DNA of 64,000 nt, taken from positions 1 to 64,000 of IMG/VR virus record IMGVR_UViG_3300027733_000039; one strand, written 5' to 3'. The notes under the pieces were generated by a model, which saw nothing but the letters and a program-made list of their open reading frames with translations, was not told the DNA's origin and searched no databases. The stretch is from a virus. Below, piece after piece: positions 46,790 through 56,268 of the stretch (position 1 is the first letter of the stretch; the number at the start of each line of letters is the position of its first letter). The position numbers and the translations under genes are program-made.

Positions 46790-48046
46790 GTGGCACAGAA
46801 ATTTACAGTACCTATTACTGTCAAGCAACTTGTTTCTGCTGGTTCTGATGCCGTAACCGTTTTTGTTGATGCTGATACCCAGGCTCGCTTAAAGATTGAA
46901 GCAGGTGGTCGTCTTACTTGGGGTTCAGGTGCTTCTGCTGGTGACGTAAACCTCTATCGTGATTCTGCTGACGTCTTAAAAACAGACGACACTCTCAAAG
47001 TTCCTACTCTTTTTGTAGACAACATTGAGATTGATACCACAGGTGCAGCCCTCAATGACATCTTAGTATTTAATGGTACTAAATTTGGATCTGCCTCAGC
47101 ATCTTTTGGTGGTGGAGCAAGCCTCAAAGTTGCAGCAACTGCTCCAGCATCCCCAAACTCTGGTGATCTTTGGTTTAACTCAACAACACTAGAAACATAC
47201 ATTTATTATGATGGTGGTTGGCTCCAAGCAAGTGGTGAGCCAGATCTTGTAGAAGACTTAACTGATCTTTCTGATGTTGTTCTTACAACTCCAGTTAATG
47301 GTCAATTCTTAAAGTTTGATGGAACTCGCTGGATTAACGGAACTATTCCAACCATTAATACCTTGGATGACATTGGTGACGTTTCTGTAGCATCACCATC
47401 GTCTGGGCAATTCTTAAAGTGGAACGGTAGTGCTTGGGTTGCTGAAACCATTATTGGAGGCGCAACTATCTCTGATACAGCCCCTGCATCACCTTTGGCT
47501 GGTCAACTATGGTTCCAGTCAACTAATGGTAAAACATTTGTTTACTATGACTCATCTTGGATTGAAGTCGGTGGAATTGGTACAGGCGCACGAATGGTGT
47601 CTAGTTCTTCCGCACCAGCCTCTCCACTTGAAGGAAGTATGTGGTTTAATACCAATACTGCCCAAACATTTGTTTATTACGATTCTTCGTGGATTGAAAT
47701 CGGTGCATCGGGCGTAACTGCCAGTGTGCAGGATTCCGCCCCAGCATCACCTGTTTCTGGACAAATCTGGTTTAACTCCCTCACGGGTGGTACATATGTC
47801 TATTACGGAACTACATGGGTAGAAGTTGGCGCTTCACCTTTTAGCGCTCTCGTAAACACTATTAATGCTAAAGGTGACCTTCTTGTAGGAACCGCAGATA
47901 ACACCATTGGTGGGCTTACAGCAGGTTCAGCCAATCAGGTTCTTACTGTAGATTCTTCTACAGCAACTGGTCTAAAATGGGCTACCCCAACAACATATGC
48001 AACAACAGGAAAGGCAATTGCAATGGCAATTGTATTCGGAGGATAG
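46790..48046 (+). CDS. Tail-fibre protein with tandem repeat modules
   Basis: 418 residues, GTG start with GAGG upstream. Four modules of about 40 residues share SAPASPxxGxxWFN and TFVYYDSSWIEVG-like sequences; two further modules share GQFLKFDGTRWI/GQFLKWNGSAW. Such modules form extended trimeric shafts. The number of modules is likely to vary between relatives. Confidence 0.78.
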   Translation: MAQKFTVPITVKQLVSAGSDAVTVFVDADTQARLKIEAGGRLTWGSGASAGDVNLYRDSADVLKTDDTLKVPTLFVDNIEIDTTGAALNDILVFNGTKFGSASASFGGGASLKVAATAPASPNSGDLWFNSTTLETYIYYDGGWLQASGEPDLVEDLTDLSDVVLTTPVNGQFLKFDGTRWINGTIPTINTLDDIGDVSVASPSSGQFLKWNGSAWVAETIIGGATISDTAPASPLAGQLWFQSTNGKTFVYYDSSWIEVGGIGTGARMVSSSSAPASPLEGSMWFNTNTAQTFVYYDSSWIEIGASGVTASVQDSAPASPVSGQIWFNSLTGGTYVYYGTTWVEVGASPFSALVNTINAKGDLLVGTADNTIGGLTAGSANQVLTVDSSTATGLKWATPTTYATTGKAIAMAIVFGG

Positions 48047-48049
48047 ATT

Positions 48050-48403
48050 ATGGCAGCACCAAACATTGTAGGAGTAGCAACAATCACAGGCAAGACAGCA
48101 GTTCTTGCACTTACCGCTTCGGCAGTTGCAATTGTTACAAACTCAGCAGCCAGTGGACAAGTCTACAAAGTCAACTCATTGTATGTTGCTAACGTAGATG
48201 GTGCTACTGCTTTCACGGTAACTATTGATTTGTTTCGTTCATCTACGGCTTATCGTCTTGCCTATCAAGTATCGGTACCTGCGGGCGCAACACTAGATGT
48301 TTTGTCTAAAGCAATCTATCTTGAAGAAGGTGACTCTATTAGGGCACTTGGTAGCACAACTCTTAAATTAGAGGCTATTTGTTCTTACGAGGTGATTAGT
48401 TAA
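48050..48403 (+). CDS. Fibre-associated beta protein (small)
   Basis: 117 residues. KTAVLALTASAVAIVTNSAA and YKVNSLYVANVDGATAFTVT lead to a beta-sandwich ending in ICSYEVIS. The layout matches the small proteins at 52460, 57582 and 60360, which also lie between fibre genes. Probably a fibre-bound accessory or tip chaperone; unproven. Confidence 0.6.
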   Translation: MAAPNIVGVATITGKTAVLALTASAVAIVTNSAASGQVYKVNSLYVANVDGATAFTVTIDLFRSSTAYRLAYQVSVPAGATLDVLSKAIYLEEGDSIRALGSTTLKLEAICSYEVIS

Positions 48404-49188
48404 TGGCTAGAGGTAACGGTGGATTTCTAGGAGCAAAGAAGGTTATCAGTAATTCTGCTGCGTCTGGTTTTTACACTTTTGCTGATGCTCAAAGGGAAAG
48501 AGGAGCAAGTAACTGGCCCACACCGCCTCTTCCTCTTACATATCTAGTTCTTGGTGGAGGTGGTGGTGGTTCTGGTGGAACAAGCAGCGTCAACTATGGT
48601 TCTGGTGGTGCTGGAGGAACCATTCGCACTGGTTCTGCTAATGCTCTCTTTGGAACCCAATACACGATTACTGTTGGTGGTGGGGGTGCTTCTTCTATTA
48701 CAAATGCTTCCTCTGGTGAATCTTCAAGTGCTTTTGGCATTACTGCTACAGGGGGTGGTGGTTCTGGACAAGGCATGACTGGTGGAAGTAACGCCGATTA
48801 CTCAGGTGGTAACGGCGGGTTCTATGGTGGTAGTGGTGCTGGTTCGGGCGGCAACGGAAGTGGTGGGTCTGGCGGTTCTTCTACTGATTCGTCAATTTCT
48901 GGAAGTACGGTTTCCTATGGCGGCGGTGGCGGTTCTCAGTTTGGTAGTAGCGGTGGTGGAGGCGGAGCCATCGTGACGTATGGCTCCTCTGGTGCTGCCA
49001 ACCGAGGCGGTGGCGGTAGTGGTGGTCAAGCCAACGGGTCAAATGGTTCTGGCGGTTCTGGTGTGGTGATTATTCGTTACCTAGACACATTCTCATTAGC
49101 AACATCAACTACTGGTTCACCAACGATAACAACAACAGGTGGCTACAGGATATATACTTTTACTGCATCAGGCAGCATAACCTTCTAA
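48403..49188 (+). CDS. Glycine-rich adhesin 1
   Basis: 261 residues. TYLVLGGGGGGSGG opens a domain that is mostly Gly and Ser and ends with GSGVVIIRYLDTF, followed by a short YRIYTFTASGSITF end. This is the class I layout with the beta motif at the C-terminus. Glycine-rich domains of this type form polyglycine II sandwiches in phage adhesins. Start overlaps the previous gene by one base. Confidence 0.72.
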   Translation: MARGNGGFLGAKKVISNSAASGFYTFADAQRERGASNWPTPPLPLTYLVLGGGGGGSGGTSSVNYGSGGAGGTIRTGSANALFGTQYTITVGGGGASSITNASSGESSSAFGITATGGGGSGQGMTGGSNADYSGGNGGFYGGSGAGSGGNGSGGSGGSSTDSSISGSTVSYGGGGGSQFGSSGGGGGAIVTYGSSGAANRGGGGSGGQANGSNGSGGSGVVIIRYLDTFSLATSTTGSPTITTTGGYRIYTFTASGSITF

Positions 49189-49200
49189 GGAGAAATAAAC

Positions 49201-49569
49201 ATGGCACATTTTGCTGAAATTGGCGAAGACAACATTGTATTGCGAGTCATCGTGGTATCTAATGATGATTGCAAAGATGGCGCAGGAAGCGAATCAGAGG
49301 CTGTAGGCGCTGAATTCTGTCGTAATCTGTTGGGTGGAACGTGGAAGCAGACCTCGTACAACGGCACCATTCGTGCTCGCTATGCAGGTATTGGTTACAA
49401 GTATGATTCCGCTCTAAATGCGTACATCGCCCCTAAACCTTTCCCTTCTTGGACTCTTAACGAAGACACCACTGAATGGGAAGCACCAGTTGCTCGTCCA
49501 GCAGAGGGTATGTACAGTTGGGACGAAGAAGAGCAAGAGTGGGTGGAAATCGTTATTCCTTCGGAATAA
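49201..49569 (+). CDS. Phage structural protein, PFPSWTL type
   Basis: 122 residues. MAHFAEIGEDNIVLRVIVVS, TWKQTSYNGTIRARYAGIGY, then PKPFPSWTLNEDTTEWEAP matches a family widespread in aquatic phages, often beside fibre genes. A shorter relative is at 58891. AAGGAG precedes the ATG. Exact role unknown. Confidence 0.72.
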   Translation: MAHFAEIGEDNIVLRVIVVSNDDCKDGAGSESEAVGAEFCRNLLGGTWKQTSYNGTIRARYAGIGYKYDSALNAYIAPKPFPSWTLNEDTTEWEAPVARPAEGMYSWDEEEQEWVEIVIPSE

Positions 49570-49572
49570 TAG

Positions 49573-50763
49573 ATGTCCCTTACTTTTCCCGCCTCTCCAA
49601 GCGTTGGTGATACCTACACTGTAGGTGCACGTACTTGGACATGGTCAGGAACAATTTGGGAAATCACAGGAACTGTTGCGGCGGCTGGTTCTATTGGAAC
49701 TACTGAACTAGCGGCAAGTGCGGTAACAGCCGCCAAAATTGCCGACAGTACAATAACTTCAGCCAAACTTGCTTCTACTGTCCCTGTAGTTACGGTCTGT
49801 ACTTCGTCAACAAAACCTGCATCACCTTTTACAGGTCAAACGATTTTTGAGACTGATACCAATCTCATGAAAGTCTATATAACAGGTGGTTGGAGCAACG
49901 GTACATCACATTTCCGAAGTCTTTCTGTTGACTATCTTGTTGTCGCAGGTGGCGGAGGCGGCGGTCATGGTTATCCACCTGGCAGTAGCACCGATGGATA
50001 TGGTGGCGGCGGAGGCGGTGGTGGACTACGAAGCACAGTAGCGGCGACTAGCAATAGTGGAACATTAGAAGCAGCATTAGCACTTACGCCTGCAACTTAT
50101 ACAGTTACGGTTGGTGCTGGTGGTGCTGGTGGCAATATCTCCAATGGTTCCAATGGTCAAAACTCAGTATTTTCGTCTATTACAGCAACGGGTGGCGGTG
50201 GTGGCGGTGCAGGTGGAACAGCAGCAAACTCTAGTGTCGGCTTAAACGGCGGTTCGGGTGGCGGTGGCGGTGGTCGTGGCGCAAAGGCTGGTGGAACGGG
50301 AATTAGTGGACAAGGCAATAACGGTGGCGCTTCACTTGCTGGAGATGGTTATTACGGCGGTGGCGGCGGTGGCGGTTCGTCTGCCGCTGGTACAGGTTCT
50401 GTGGCATATGTTGGTGGCGCAGGTGGTAGTGGAACAACAAATTCAATAACTGGTTCTTCTGTTGTTTACGGTGGTGGCGGTGGAGGTTCATCTTTAACTG
50501 GTGGTGCTGCGGGTTCGGGTGGTGGAACAGCAGGCACCAGTGGTATAGGGAACTCAAGTTCTGCTTCAGCAAACACTGGTGGTGGTTCGGGTGGTGGCGG
50601 TGGCGGAACTGGACCAACTGGGGCTGGTGGTTCAGGCGTAGTAATTGTTCGTTACCTAACCGCAGACGCTACTGGTTTAACAATTACAGGCGGAACCGCA
50701 ACAACCTCTGGCTCGTACACAGTTCGTACATTTACTGCATCAGGAAGCCTAGTAATATCTTAG
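49573..50763 (+). CDS. Glycine-rich adhesin 2
   Basis: 396 residues. An N-terminal FPASPSVGDTYTVGARTWTW module and a GQTIFETDTNLMKVYITGGW module are followed by SVDYLVVAGGGGGG, a long Gly-rich domain and the class I ending GVVIVRYLTAD plus SGSYTVRTFTASGSLVIS. It is the largest glycine-rich domain in the array. Confidence 0.76.
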   Translation: MSLTFPASPSVGDTYTVGARTWTWSGTIWEITGTVAAAGSIGTTELAASAVTAAKIADSTITSAKLASTVPVVTVCTSSTKPASPFTGQTIFETDTNLMKVYITGGWSNGTSHFRSLSVDYLVVAGGGGGGHGYPPGSSTDGYGGGGGGGGLRSTVAATSNSGTLEAALALTPATYTVTVGAGGAGGNISNGSNGQNSVFSSITATGGGGGGAGGTAANSSVGLNGGSGGGGGGRGAKAGGTGISGQGNNGGASLAGDGYYGGGGGGGSSAAGTGSVAYVGGAGGSGTTNSITGSSVVYGGGGGGSSLTGGAAGSGGGTAGTSGIGNSSSASANTGGGSGGGGGGTGPTGAGGSGVVIVRYLTADATGLTITGGTATTSGSYTVRTFTASGSLVIS

Positions 50764-50764
50764 T

Positions 50765-52144
50765 ATGGCTATAGATTTTCCAAACTCACCAGCCACAAAT
50801 GATTCTTTCACGTCAGGTGGAAAGAAGTGGATCTTTAACGGCACCACTTGGAACCTCATTACTGCTAACTCTTATACTATTCCTACAAGTGAAGTAACAG
50901 CGGCAAAAATTGCTTCTAATGCTGTTACTGAGGTAAAGATTAACGATGGGGCAGTAACCCAAGCCAAACTTGCTTCTGGTCTTTCAGGAATTACGGTTAC
51001 TACTACGGCTAACCGCTCGGCTGTTATCCCGTCACCTTTTGCTGGTCAATTCATTTTCCTCACTGACACAAGCCAACTACAACGATGGGACGGTAGTGCT
51101 TGGGTTGTTGCTATTACTACAGTGCCAACAGGTGCACCTACGTCTGTAGCAGTCTCAGGTTCACCTACATCTAGCACGGTCACACTTACGTTTTCTGCTG
51201 GTGGTGATGGTGGTTCAGCAATCACCAACTACCAATATGCTCTTTCCACGAATGCTGGCTCAACATACGGTTCATACACGGCACTTTCTCCCGCCGATGG
51301 AACTAGTCCGATAACAATTACGGGTCTTGCCCTAGGCACAACTTACTACGTAAAACTTAAAGCAGTAAACGCTTTGGGTGCTGGTACATCAGAATCCTCT
51401 GCTATTTCCTTTACTACGTCAAGCCTTTCTGTTGATTATATTGTCGTTGCGGGTGGAGGTGGTGCTGGCGGAAACCGTGGTGGTGGAGGCGGCGCAGGCG
51501 GAATGTTGGTATACACAAACCAAAGTGCTTCTGTTGGAACCTATGCTTTTGTTGTCGGCGGCGGAGGTGGTGGACAAACATCTGGAGTTGAGTCCGTACA
51601 AGGGCAAAGTTCTTCTGCTTTTGGAAATACCGCTACTGGTGGAGGTAGGGGCGGTGGCAACTTGGGTGGTTCTAGCAATGGCGGTTCAGGCGGTTCGGGT
51701 GGCGGTGGCGGTTCCAATAATGGCGCTACTGGTGGTGCTGGTACGGCTGGTCAGGGCAATAGTGGAGGAAGTTCTGATGGCGGTGGCGGTGGCGGCGGAG
51801 GAAAAACTGGTGCTGGTGCAAATAGCGTTGGTGGTTTAGGTGCTGGCGGTGCTGGTTTGGCTAGTTCAATAACTGGTTCATCTGTCACTTACGCTACTGG
51901 CGGAATAGGCGGTGCTTCTGGAGATAGTTCAAATCCTGCTGTCAATGGTACTGCAAACACTGGCAATGGTGGTGTAGGTGGTGCAGGAAACGTAGCAGGT
52001 GGTGTTGGCGGTTCTGGTGTAGTTATTGTCCGTTATTTAACAGCCGATGGTTCAGGTGCCACTATTACAGGTGGCACTGTTACTACATCAGGTTCCTACA
52101 CAGTCCGTACATTCACAGCATCAGGAAGTTTGGTTATCGCATAA
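50765..52144 (+). CDS. Glycine-rich adhesin 3 with fibronectin type III domain
   Basis: 459 residues. The modules are MAIDFPNSPATNDSFTSGGK, a GQFIFLTDTSQLQRW module, a fibronectin type III domain (about 120-215; TYYVKLKAVNALGAGTSESS), SVDYIVVAGGGGAGG, a Gly-rich domain and the class I ending. Fibronectin domains in virions often bind carbohydrate or protein weakly. Confidence 0.78.
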   Translation: MAIDFPNSPATNDSFTSGGKKWIFNGTTWNLITANSYTIPTSEVTAAKIASNAVTEVKINDGAVTQAKLASGLSGITVTTTANRSAVIPSPFAGQFIFLTDTSQLQRWDGSAWVVAITTVPTGAPTSVAVSGSPTSSTVTLTFSAGGDGGSAITNYQYALSTNAGSTYGSYTALSPADGTSPITITGLALGTTYYVKLKAVNALGAGTSESSAISFTTSSLSVDYIVVAGGGGAGGNRGGGGGAGGMLVYTNQSASVGTYAFVVGGGGGGQTSGVESVQGQSSSAFGNTATGGGRGGGNLGGSSNGGSGGSGGGGGSNNGATGGAGTAGQGNSGGSSDGGGGGGGGKTGAGANSVGGLGAGGAGLASSITGSSVTYATGGIGGASGDSSNPAVNGTANTGNGGVGGAGNVAGGVGGSGVVIVRYLTADGSGATITGGTVTTSGSYTVRTFTASGSLVIA

Positions 52145-52458
52145 TGGCTATAGATTTCCCTAACTCACCATCTAACAACGATCAATACACTGTTGGAGCA
52201 ACAACATGGATGTATAACGGCACAGCATGGGTTATCGTCTTAGGCGAATCCTCAATTGCTACGGGTGCAGTAACTACTGATAAAATTGCTACTAACGCTA
52301 TAACGGCGGCAAAATTGGCAACAGGTGCAACTAATGCTTATGTGTTAACGGCGGATTCCACCACCACAGCAGGCGTTAAATGGGCATTTATTCCACCATC
52401 AGGTGGTTTATCTACCAGCACAGAAGGTGCCATAATGACAATGAGTATTGGAGCGTAA
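52144..52458 (+). CDS. Short fibre module protein
   Basis: 104 residues. MAIDFPNSPSNNDQYTVGAT, then the WMYNGTAWVIV motif equals the N-terminal module of adhesin 3, but no Gly-rich domain follows. It shares one base with the previous stop. Either an independent subunit or the remnant of a longer gene. Confidence 0.62.
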   Translation: MAIDFPNSPSNNDQYTVGATTWMYNGTAWVIVLGESSIATGAVTTDKIATNAITAAKLATGATNAYVLTADSTTTAGVKWAFIPPSGGLSTSTEGAIMTMSIGA

Positions 52459-52459
52459 T

Positions 52460-52795
52460 ATGGCATCAGGCGACAGAGCAGAAGCACGTTTAGGCGGCCC
52501 AACACAGTTAGGTACATCCACCACTACCTTATGCACCGTAACAGCGGGTCATACCTATGTAGTGAAACAGATCATCATTTCTAATACAGATACTGTGGAT
52601 CGTAATGTGACTTTGGCTATTGGTTCGGCGGCTACAGGTGCAAACCAAATCATGTCAGCGCTACCTATTGGCGCAAACGATCTCATGGTATGGGATACCG
52701 CCCTCGTTCTTAACACAACGGAGACATTACAAGGTTTATCAGATACAGCATCTAAAGTTACGGTCACGGTAGTCGGCTGGGATAAGACAAACTAA
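52460..52795 (+). CDS. Fibre-associated beta protein (small)
   Basis: 111 residues from the ATG at 52460. TYVVKQIIISNTDTVDRNVT and the ending VTVTVVGWDKTN give the same small beta-sandwich plan as the proteins at 48050 and 57582. Probably part of the fibre tip or neck. Confidence 0.6.
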   Translation: MASGDRAEARLGGPTQLGTSTTTLCTVTAGHTYVVKQIIISNTDTVDRNVTLAIGSAATGANQIMSALPIGANDLMVWDTALVLNTTETLQGLSDTASKVTVTVVGWDKTN

Positions 52796-52798
52796 TCT

Positions 52799-53746
52799 AT
52801 GGGATTCTCTGAAGGTCTCGGCATTGGCTCGTTGAAGCCTGGGGTGTGCACTAGTACTACACGCCCTGCCGCACCCTATGTTGGTCAAACTATCTTTGAG
52901 ACTGATACAAATAAAATGAAAGTGTATTTATCTACTGGTTGGTCTGACGGTACAACACATAGCCGATCTCTTTTTGTTGAGTATCTAGTTATTGCTGGTG
53001 GTGGAGCGGGTGGTAGTAGTTACGGAGGTGGCGGTGGTGCTGGAGGCTACCGTACGAATGTTGTAGGTGCTACCTCTGGTGGTGGTGCTAGTGCCGAAGC
53101 GGCAATGGGGCTTGTTACTGGTACATATACGGTGACTATTGGTGCTGGTGGAGTAGGTAATGCCACAAGTGGTTCTAATTCGGTTTTTTCTACGATTACA
53201 GCACTTGGTGGTGGTTATGGAGGCCCATCCGAAAATAATGGCTTTACTGGAGGTTCTGGTGGTGGAGCGGGTGGAACAGGGAACAGCGGCACTAAAGACT
53301 CTGGATCGGGCACTGCAAATCAAGGTTTTGCTGGTGGTCAAGAATTCCCACAAGATGGGTATGGTCCTGCTGGCGGTGGAGGTGGCGCAGGCGCTGTTGG
53401 TGGAAATGCTTCTTCCCTTACTGGAGGCACTGGCGGTGTTGGTTTAGCAAGTTCAATCACAGGTACAGCAGTAACTCGTGCTGGTGGCGGCGGCGGTGCA
53501 ACTATCAGTGGAACCCAAGGAAGTGGTGGTTCGGGTGGTGGCGGAGCCGCTGTATGGGGTAGTGGTGTTGCGGGTACAGCCAACACTGGTGGTGGCGGTG
53601 GTGGTTCATTGGGGAGCGGTGGTTCAGGTGTCGTTATTGTTCGCTATTTAACGGCAGATGGTTCTGCAACAGGGGGGACCATTACCACATCAGGTTCTTA
53701 TAGAATCCATACTTTCACAGCCTCTGGTAGTTTGGTAGTTGCATGA
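52799..53746 (+). CDS. Glycine-rich adhesin 4
   Basis: 315 residues. GVCTSTTRPAAPYVGQTIFE opens the fibre module, then FVEYLVIAGGGAGGSSYGGG starts the Gly-rich domain; the class I ending is SGSYRIHTFTASGSLVVA. Overlaps the next gene by 4 bases. Confidence 0.75.
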   Translation: MGFSEGLGIGSLKPGVCTSTTRPAAPYVGQTIFETDTNKMKVYLSTGWSDGTTHSRSLFVEYLVIAGGGAGGSSYGGGGGAGGYRTNVVGATSGGGASAEAAMGLVTGTYTVTIGAGGVGNATSGSNSVFSTITALGGGYGGPSENNGFTGGSGGGAGGTGNSGTKDSGSGTANQGFAGGQEFPQDGYGPAGGGGGAGAVGGNASSLTGGTGGVGLASSITGTAVTRAGGGGGATISGTQGSGGSGGGGAAVWGSGVAGTANTGGGGGGSLGSGGSGVVIVRYLTADGSATGGTITTSGSYRIHTFTASGSLVVA

Positions 53747-54345
53747 CAATCTCAGCAACTTCTAAAGGGCTAAAGAATGGGGTTTGCACCTCATCTAATC
53801 GCCCAGCGAACCCGTTTGACGGCATGGTCATTTATGAAACGGACACCGACAAGATTGCTGTATATGACTCATCGGCTTGGGTGTATAAAACTGGCACTGC
53901 TGCGCCCGTAACTGGATATAAGTTAAATGTTACAGCCACCGCTGGAACATCCATTAGTGATTCTACAGCAACAACAATTTTAAGTGGCTCAGTAACTGTT
54001 GTCCCAGGACGTGTATACCAAGTCTATGGTTCTTGTGCGGCTCAATCTGGAAGCACAATTACATGGAGAGCGCTATGGATTGCCCAATCTAGTTCTGGTT
54101 TTGTTCGGGGACTCTATCAGTCTCCACATACAACTACCGCCAACCTTCCAATTTCTATGCAAGGAACTACAACTTTCCTTGCATCAGATGTTGGTGTAAC
54201 TACGGGTAGTGGCACTGCACTCACTTTTGATTTACGTATGCGAATGAACGGTGGTATCACTGGACTGAATACGAACCCTGATGGCATTATTGGTGCAAAC
54301 TCTTTTCCACAAGTTTTAACAATCATTGATATAGGAGCAATTTAA
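53743..54345 (+). CDS. Fibre protein without glycine-rich domain
   Basis: 200 residues. NGVCTSSNRPANPFDGMVIY begins with the same module as adhesins 4 and 5, but the C-terminal domain is a different beta fold (RVYQVYGSCAAQSGSTITWR). It shares its last base with the next gene. It shows that distinct tips are joined to one attachment module. Confidence 0.68.
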   Translation: MTISATSKGLKNGVCTSSNRPANPFDGMVIYETDTDKIAVYDSSAWVYKTGTAAPVTGYKLNVTATAGTSISDSTATTILSGSVTVVPGRVYQVYGSCAAQSGSTITWRALWIAQSSSGFVRGLYQSPHTTTANLPISMQGTTTFLASDVGVTTGSGTALTFDLRMRMNGGITGLNTNPDGIIGANSFPQVLTIIDIGAI

Positions 54346-55304
54346 TGCCCCTCTCTTCTGTTATCGGCGCACAATCGTTGATTAAACCTGGTGTCTGCAC
54401 ATCTACAACTCGCCCTGCATCACCTTACACAGGGCAAATGATTTATGAGAGTGATACAAACAAGTTACGTTTGTGGAACGGTACTGCGTGGTCAAATGTG
54501 ACGCACAGTATTGGTTTATCTATTGAGTATCTAGTTATTGCTGGTGGTGGTGGTGGTGGTTGGGACGTTGGTGGTGGCGGTGGCGCAGGCGGTTTCAGAA
54601 CTAACGTAAGTGGTGCTACTTCTGGCGGTGGAGGGCCTTCTGAAGCGGCAATGATTCTTGTTCCAAATACCTACACTGTTACCGTTGGTGCTGGTGGCGC
54701 AACAACAAGCGGACCATCGCCAAGACTTTCATTTAGCGGTAATGATTCTGTGTTTTCTACAATCACTTCGGTGGGCGGTGGAGGTGGCGGAAACTGGATT
54801 GCTTCAGGTAGCAGTGATACAAACAAAAACGGAAAATCTGGTGGCTCTGGTGGCGGAGGTGGTGGTTACCAAATGGTTTCAACTGGTGGCGCTGGTACTA
54901 CGGCACAAGGATACGCTGGTGGAGCGTCATCGGTTAATAGCACAGAAGCAACTGGCGGTGGTGGTGGAGGTGCTGGAAGCGTAGGTGCTGTTGGAATTTC
55001 TAGTGGCAGTGGTTTTGCCGCTGGCGGTACAGGTTTAGCATCAAGCATTACAGGAACCTCTGTCACTTACGCTACTGGCGGTAAAGGCGGAGGAGATAGT
55101 TGGACTGGGGGTGTTATTGGAGCCAGCAATACTGGTAACGGCGGGGATGGTCAAGGCTCTTCTGCCAACACTACGGGTGGTTCGGGAATAGTTATTATCC
55201 GCTACCTGATTGGCGCTGGGTCGGCAACAGGCGGAACTATTACAACTTCTGGTGTATATACAGTTCACACGTTTACATCCTCAGGAAATTTGGTTATCAC
55301 ATAA
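54345..55304 (+). CDS. Glycine-rich adhesin 5
   Basis: 319 residues. GVCTSTTRPASPYTGQMIYE, then SIEYLVIAGGGGGGWDVGGG and the class I ending SGVYTVHTFTSSGNLVIT. It is similar throughout to adhesin 4, so a recent duplication is likely. Confidence 0.75.
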   Translation: MPLSSVIGAQSLIKPGVCTSTTRPASPYTGQMIYESDTNKLRLWNGTAWSNVTHSIGLSIEYLVIAGGGGGGWDVGGGGGAGGFRTNVSGATSGGGGPSEAAMILVPNTYTVTVGAGGATTSGPSPRLSFSGNDSVFSTITSVGGGGGGNWIASGSSDTNKNGKSGGSGGGGGGYQMVSTGGAGTTAQGYAGGASSVNSTEATGGGGGGAGSVGAVGISSGSGFAAGGTGLASSITGTSVTYATGGKGGGDSWTGGVIGASNTGNGGDGQGSSANTTGGSGIVIIRYLIGAGSATGGTITTSGVYTVHTFTSSGNLVIT

Positions 55305-55483
55305 TGCCTGCACCAATTGATTTCCCTAACTCTCCATCTTCTGGAGATGAATACGTAGCAGGCGGTATGGTTTGGCGCTATCTTAATGGTGTTTGGAAGC
55401 GCTTCCCACAAACTGTTTCTGATAGCGGTTTTTCTGATACACCTCTCAACGCTTATTTTGTAGATGATGGTGGAGGCGCATAA
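55304..55483 (+). CDS. Short fibre module protein, 59 residues
   Basis: MPAPIDFPNSPSSGDEYVAG followed by MVWRYLNGVWKRF is the FPNSP attachment module on its own. It shares single bases with both neighbours (TAATG), which supports it as a real gene. Confidence 0.6.
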   Translation: MPAPIDFPNSPSSGDEYVAGGMVWRYLNGVWKRFPQTVSDSGFSDTPLNAYFVDDGGGA

Positions 55484-56268
55484 TGGCATATCGCCGCATT
55501 CTTATTCGCCGTGACACGGCTGCGAACTGGACAGCGAACAACCCAACGCTTGCCGCTGGTGAGTTTGGACATGAGACCGATACAGGCAAACTTAAACTTG
55601 GTACAGGCGCAATAGCGTGGAACAGTTTGGGTTACCAAAATAATGTTACTTCTGTAAACGGTTCTACGGGTGCAGTAACGGGTCTTGCCCCAACTGCTAG
55701 CCCAACCTTCACAGGCACTGTCTCTGGTGTCACTAAAGGGATGGTCGGACTTGGCAATGTGGATAACACAAGTGACGCAAATAAACCAGTATCCACTGCA
55801 CAGCAAACCGCTCTTGATCTTAAATCAAACCTTGCTTCCCCAACTTTCACGGGCACTGTAGTTTTACCTAACTCTACAGTCACGGCTACGATGATTGCAT
55901 CAGATGCTGTAACGCAAGCAAAGATCGCTGACAGGGCTGTTGGTTCTGCCGAACTTACAAACTTAACTTTAAATGCCCAAACTGGAACTACATACACCTT
56001 GGCGCTTACGGATGCACAAAAATTAGTCACATTAAATAATGCGTCTGCAATTTCTTTAACCGTGCCTACAAATGCAACTGCTGCTTTTACTATTGGTGAT
56101 CAAGTTAACTTATTGCAGTTAGGTGCTGGGCAGGTAACAGTGTCTGGCGCTGGCGTTACTTTCCGTTCTGAAGGCTCAAAACTTAAATTAAAAGCCCAAT
56201 ACGCAATAGCCACTCTTATCAAAGTTGGAACAGATGAATGGGTTGTTGTCGGAAACTTGGCGGCGTAA
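55483..56268 (+). CDS. Tail-fibre protein with RRDTAAxW head module
   Basis: 261 residues. RRILIRRDTAANWTANNPTL followed by GEFGHETDTGKLKLGTGA and WNSLGY is a common N-terminal head module of phage fibres (hyaluronate-lyase-like head). The middle has a PTASPTFTGTVSGVTKGMVG linker. The same head occurs at 57049. Confidence 0.75.
   Translation: MAYRRILIRRDTAANWTANNPTLAAGEFGHETDTGKLKLGTGAIAWNSLGYQNNVTSVNGSTGAVTGLAPTASPTFTGTVSGVTKGMVGLGNVDNTSDANKPVSTAQQTALDLKSNLASPTFTGTVVLPNSTVTATMIASDAVTQAKIADRAVGSAELTNLTLNAQTGTTYTLALTDAQKLVTLNNASAISLTVPTNATAAFTIGDQVNLLQLGAGQVTVSGAGVTFRSEGSKLKLKAQYAIATLIKVGTDEWVVVGNLAA

Noticed and set aside
46790-48046. Repeated modules that could be taken for a CRISPR array
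   Set aside because: The repeats are about 120 bases, in frame, diverged and without spacer-like unique segments of constant length. They encode protein modules.
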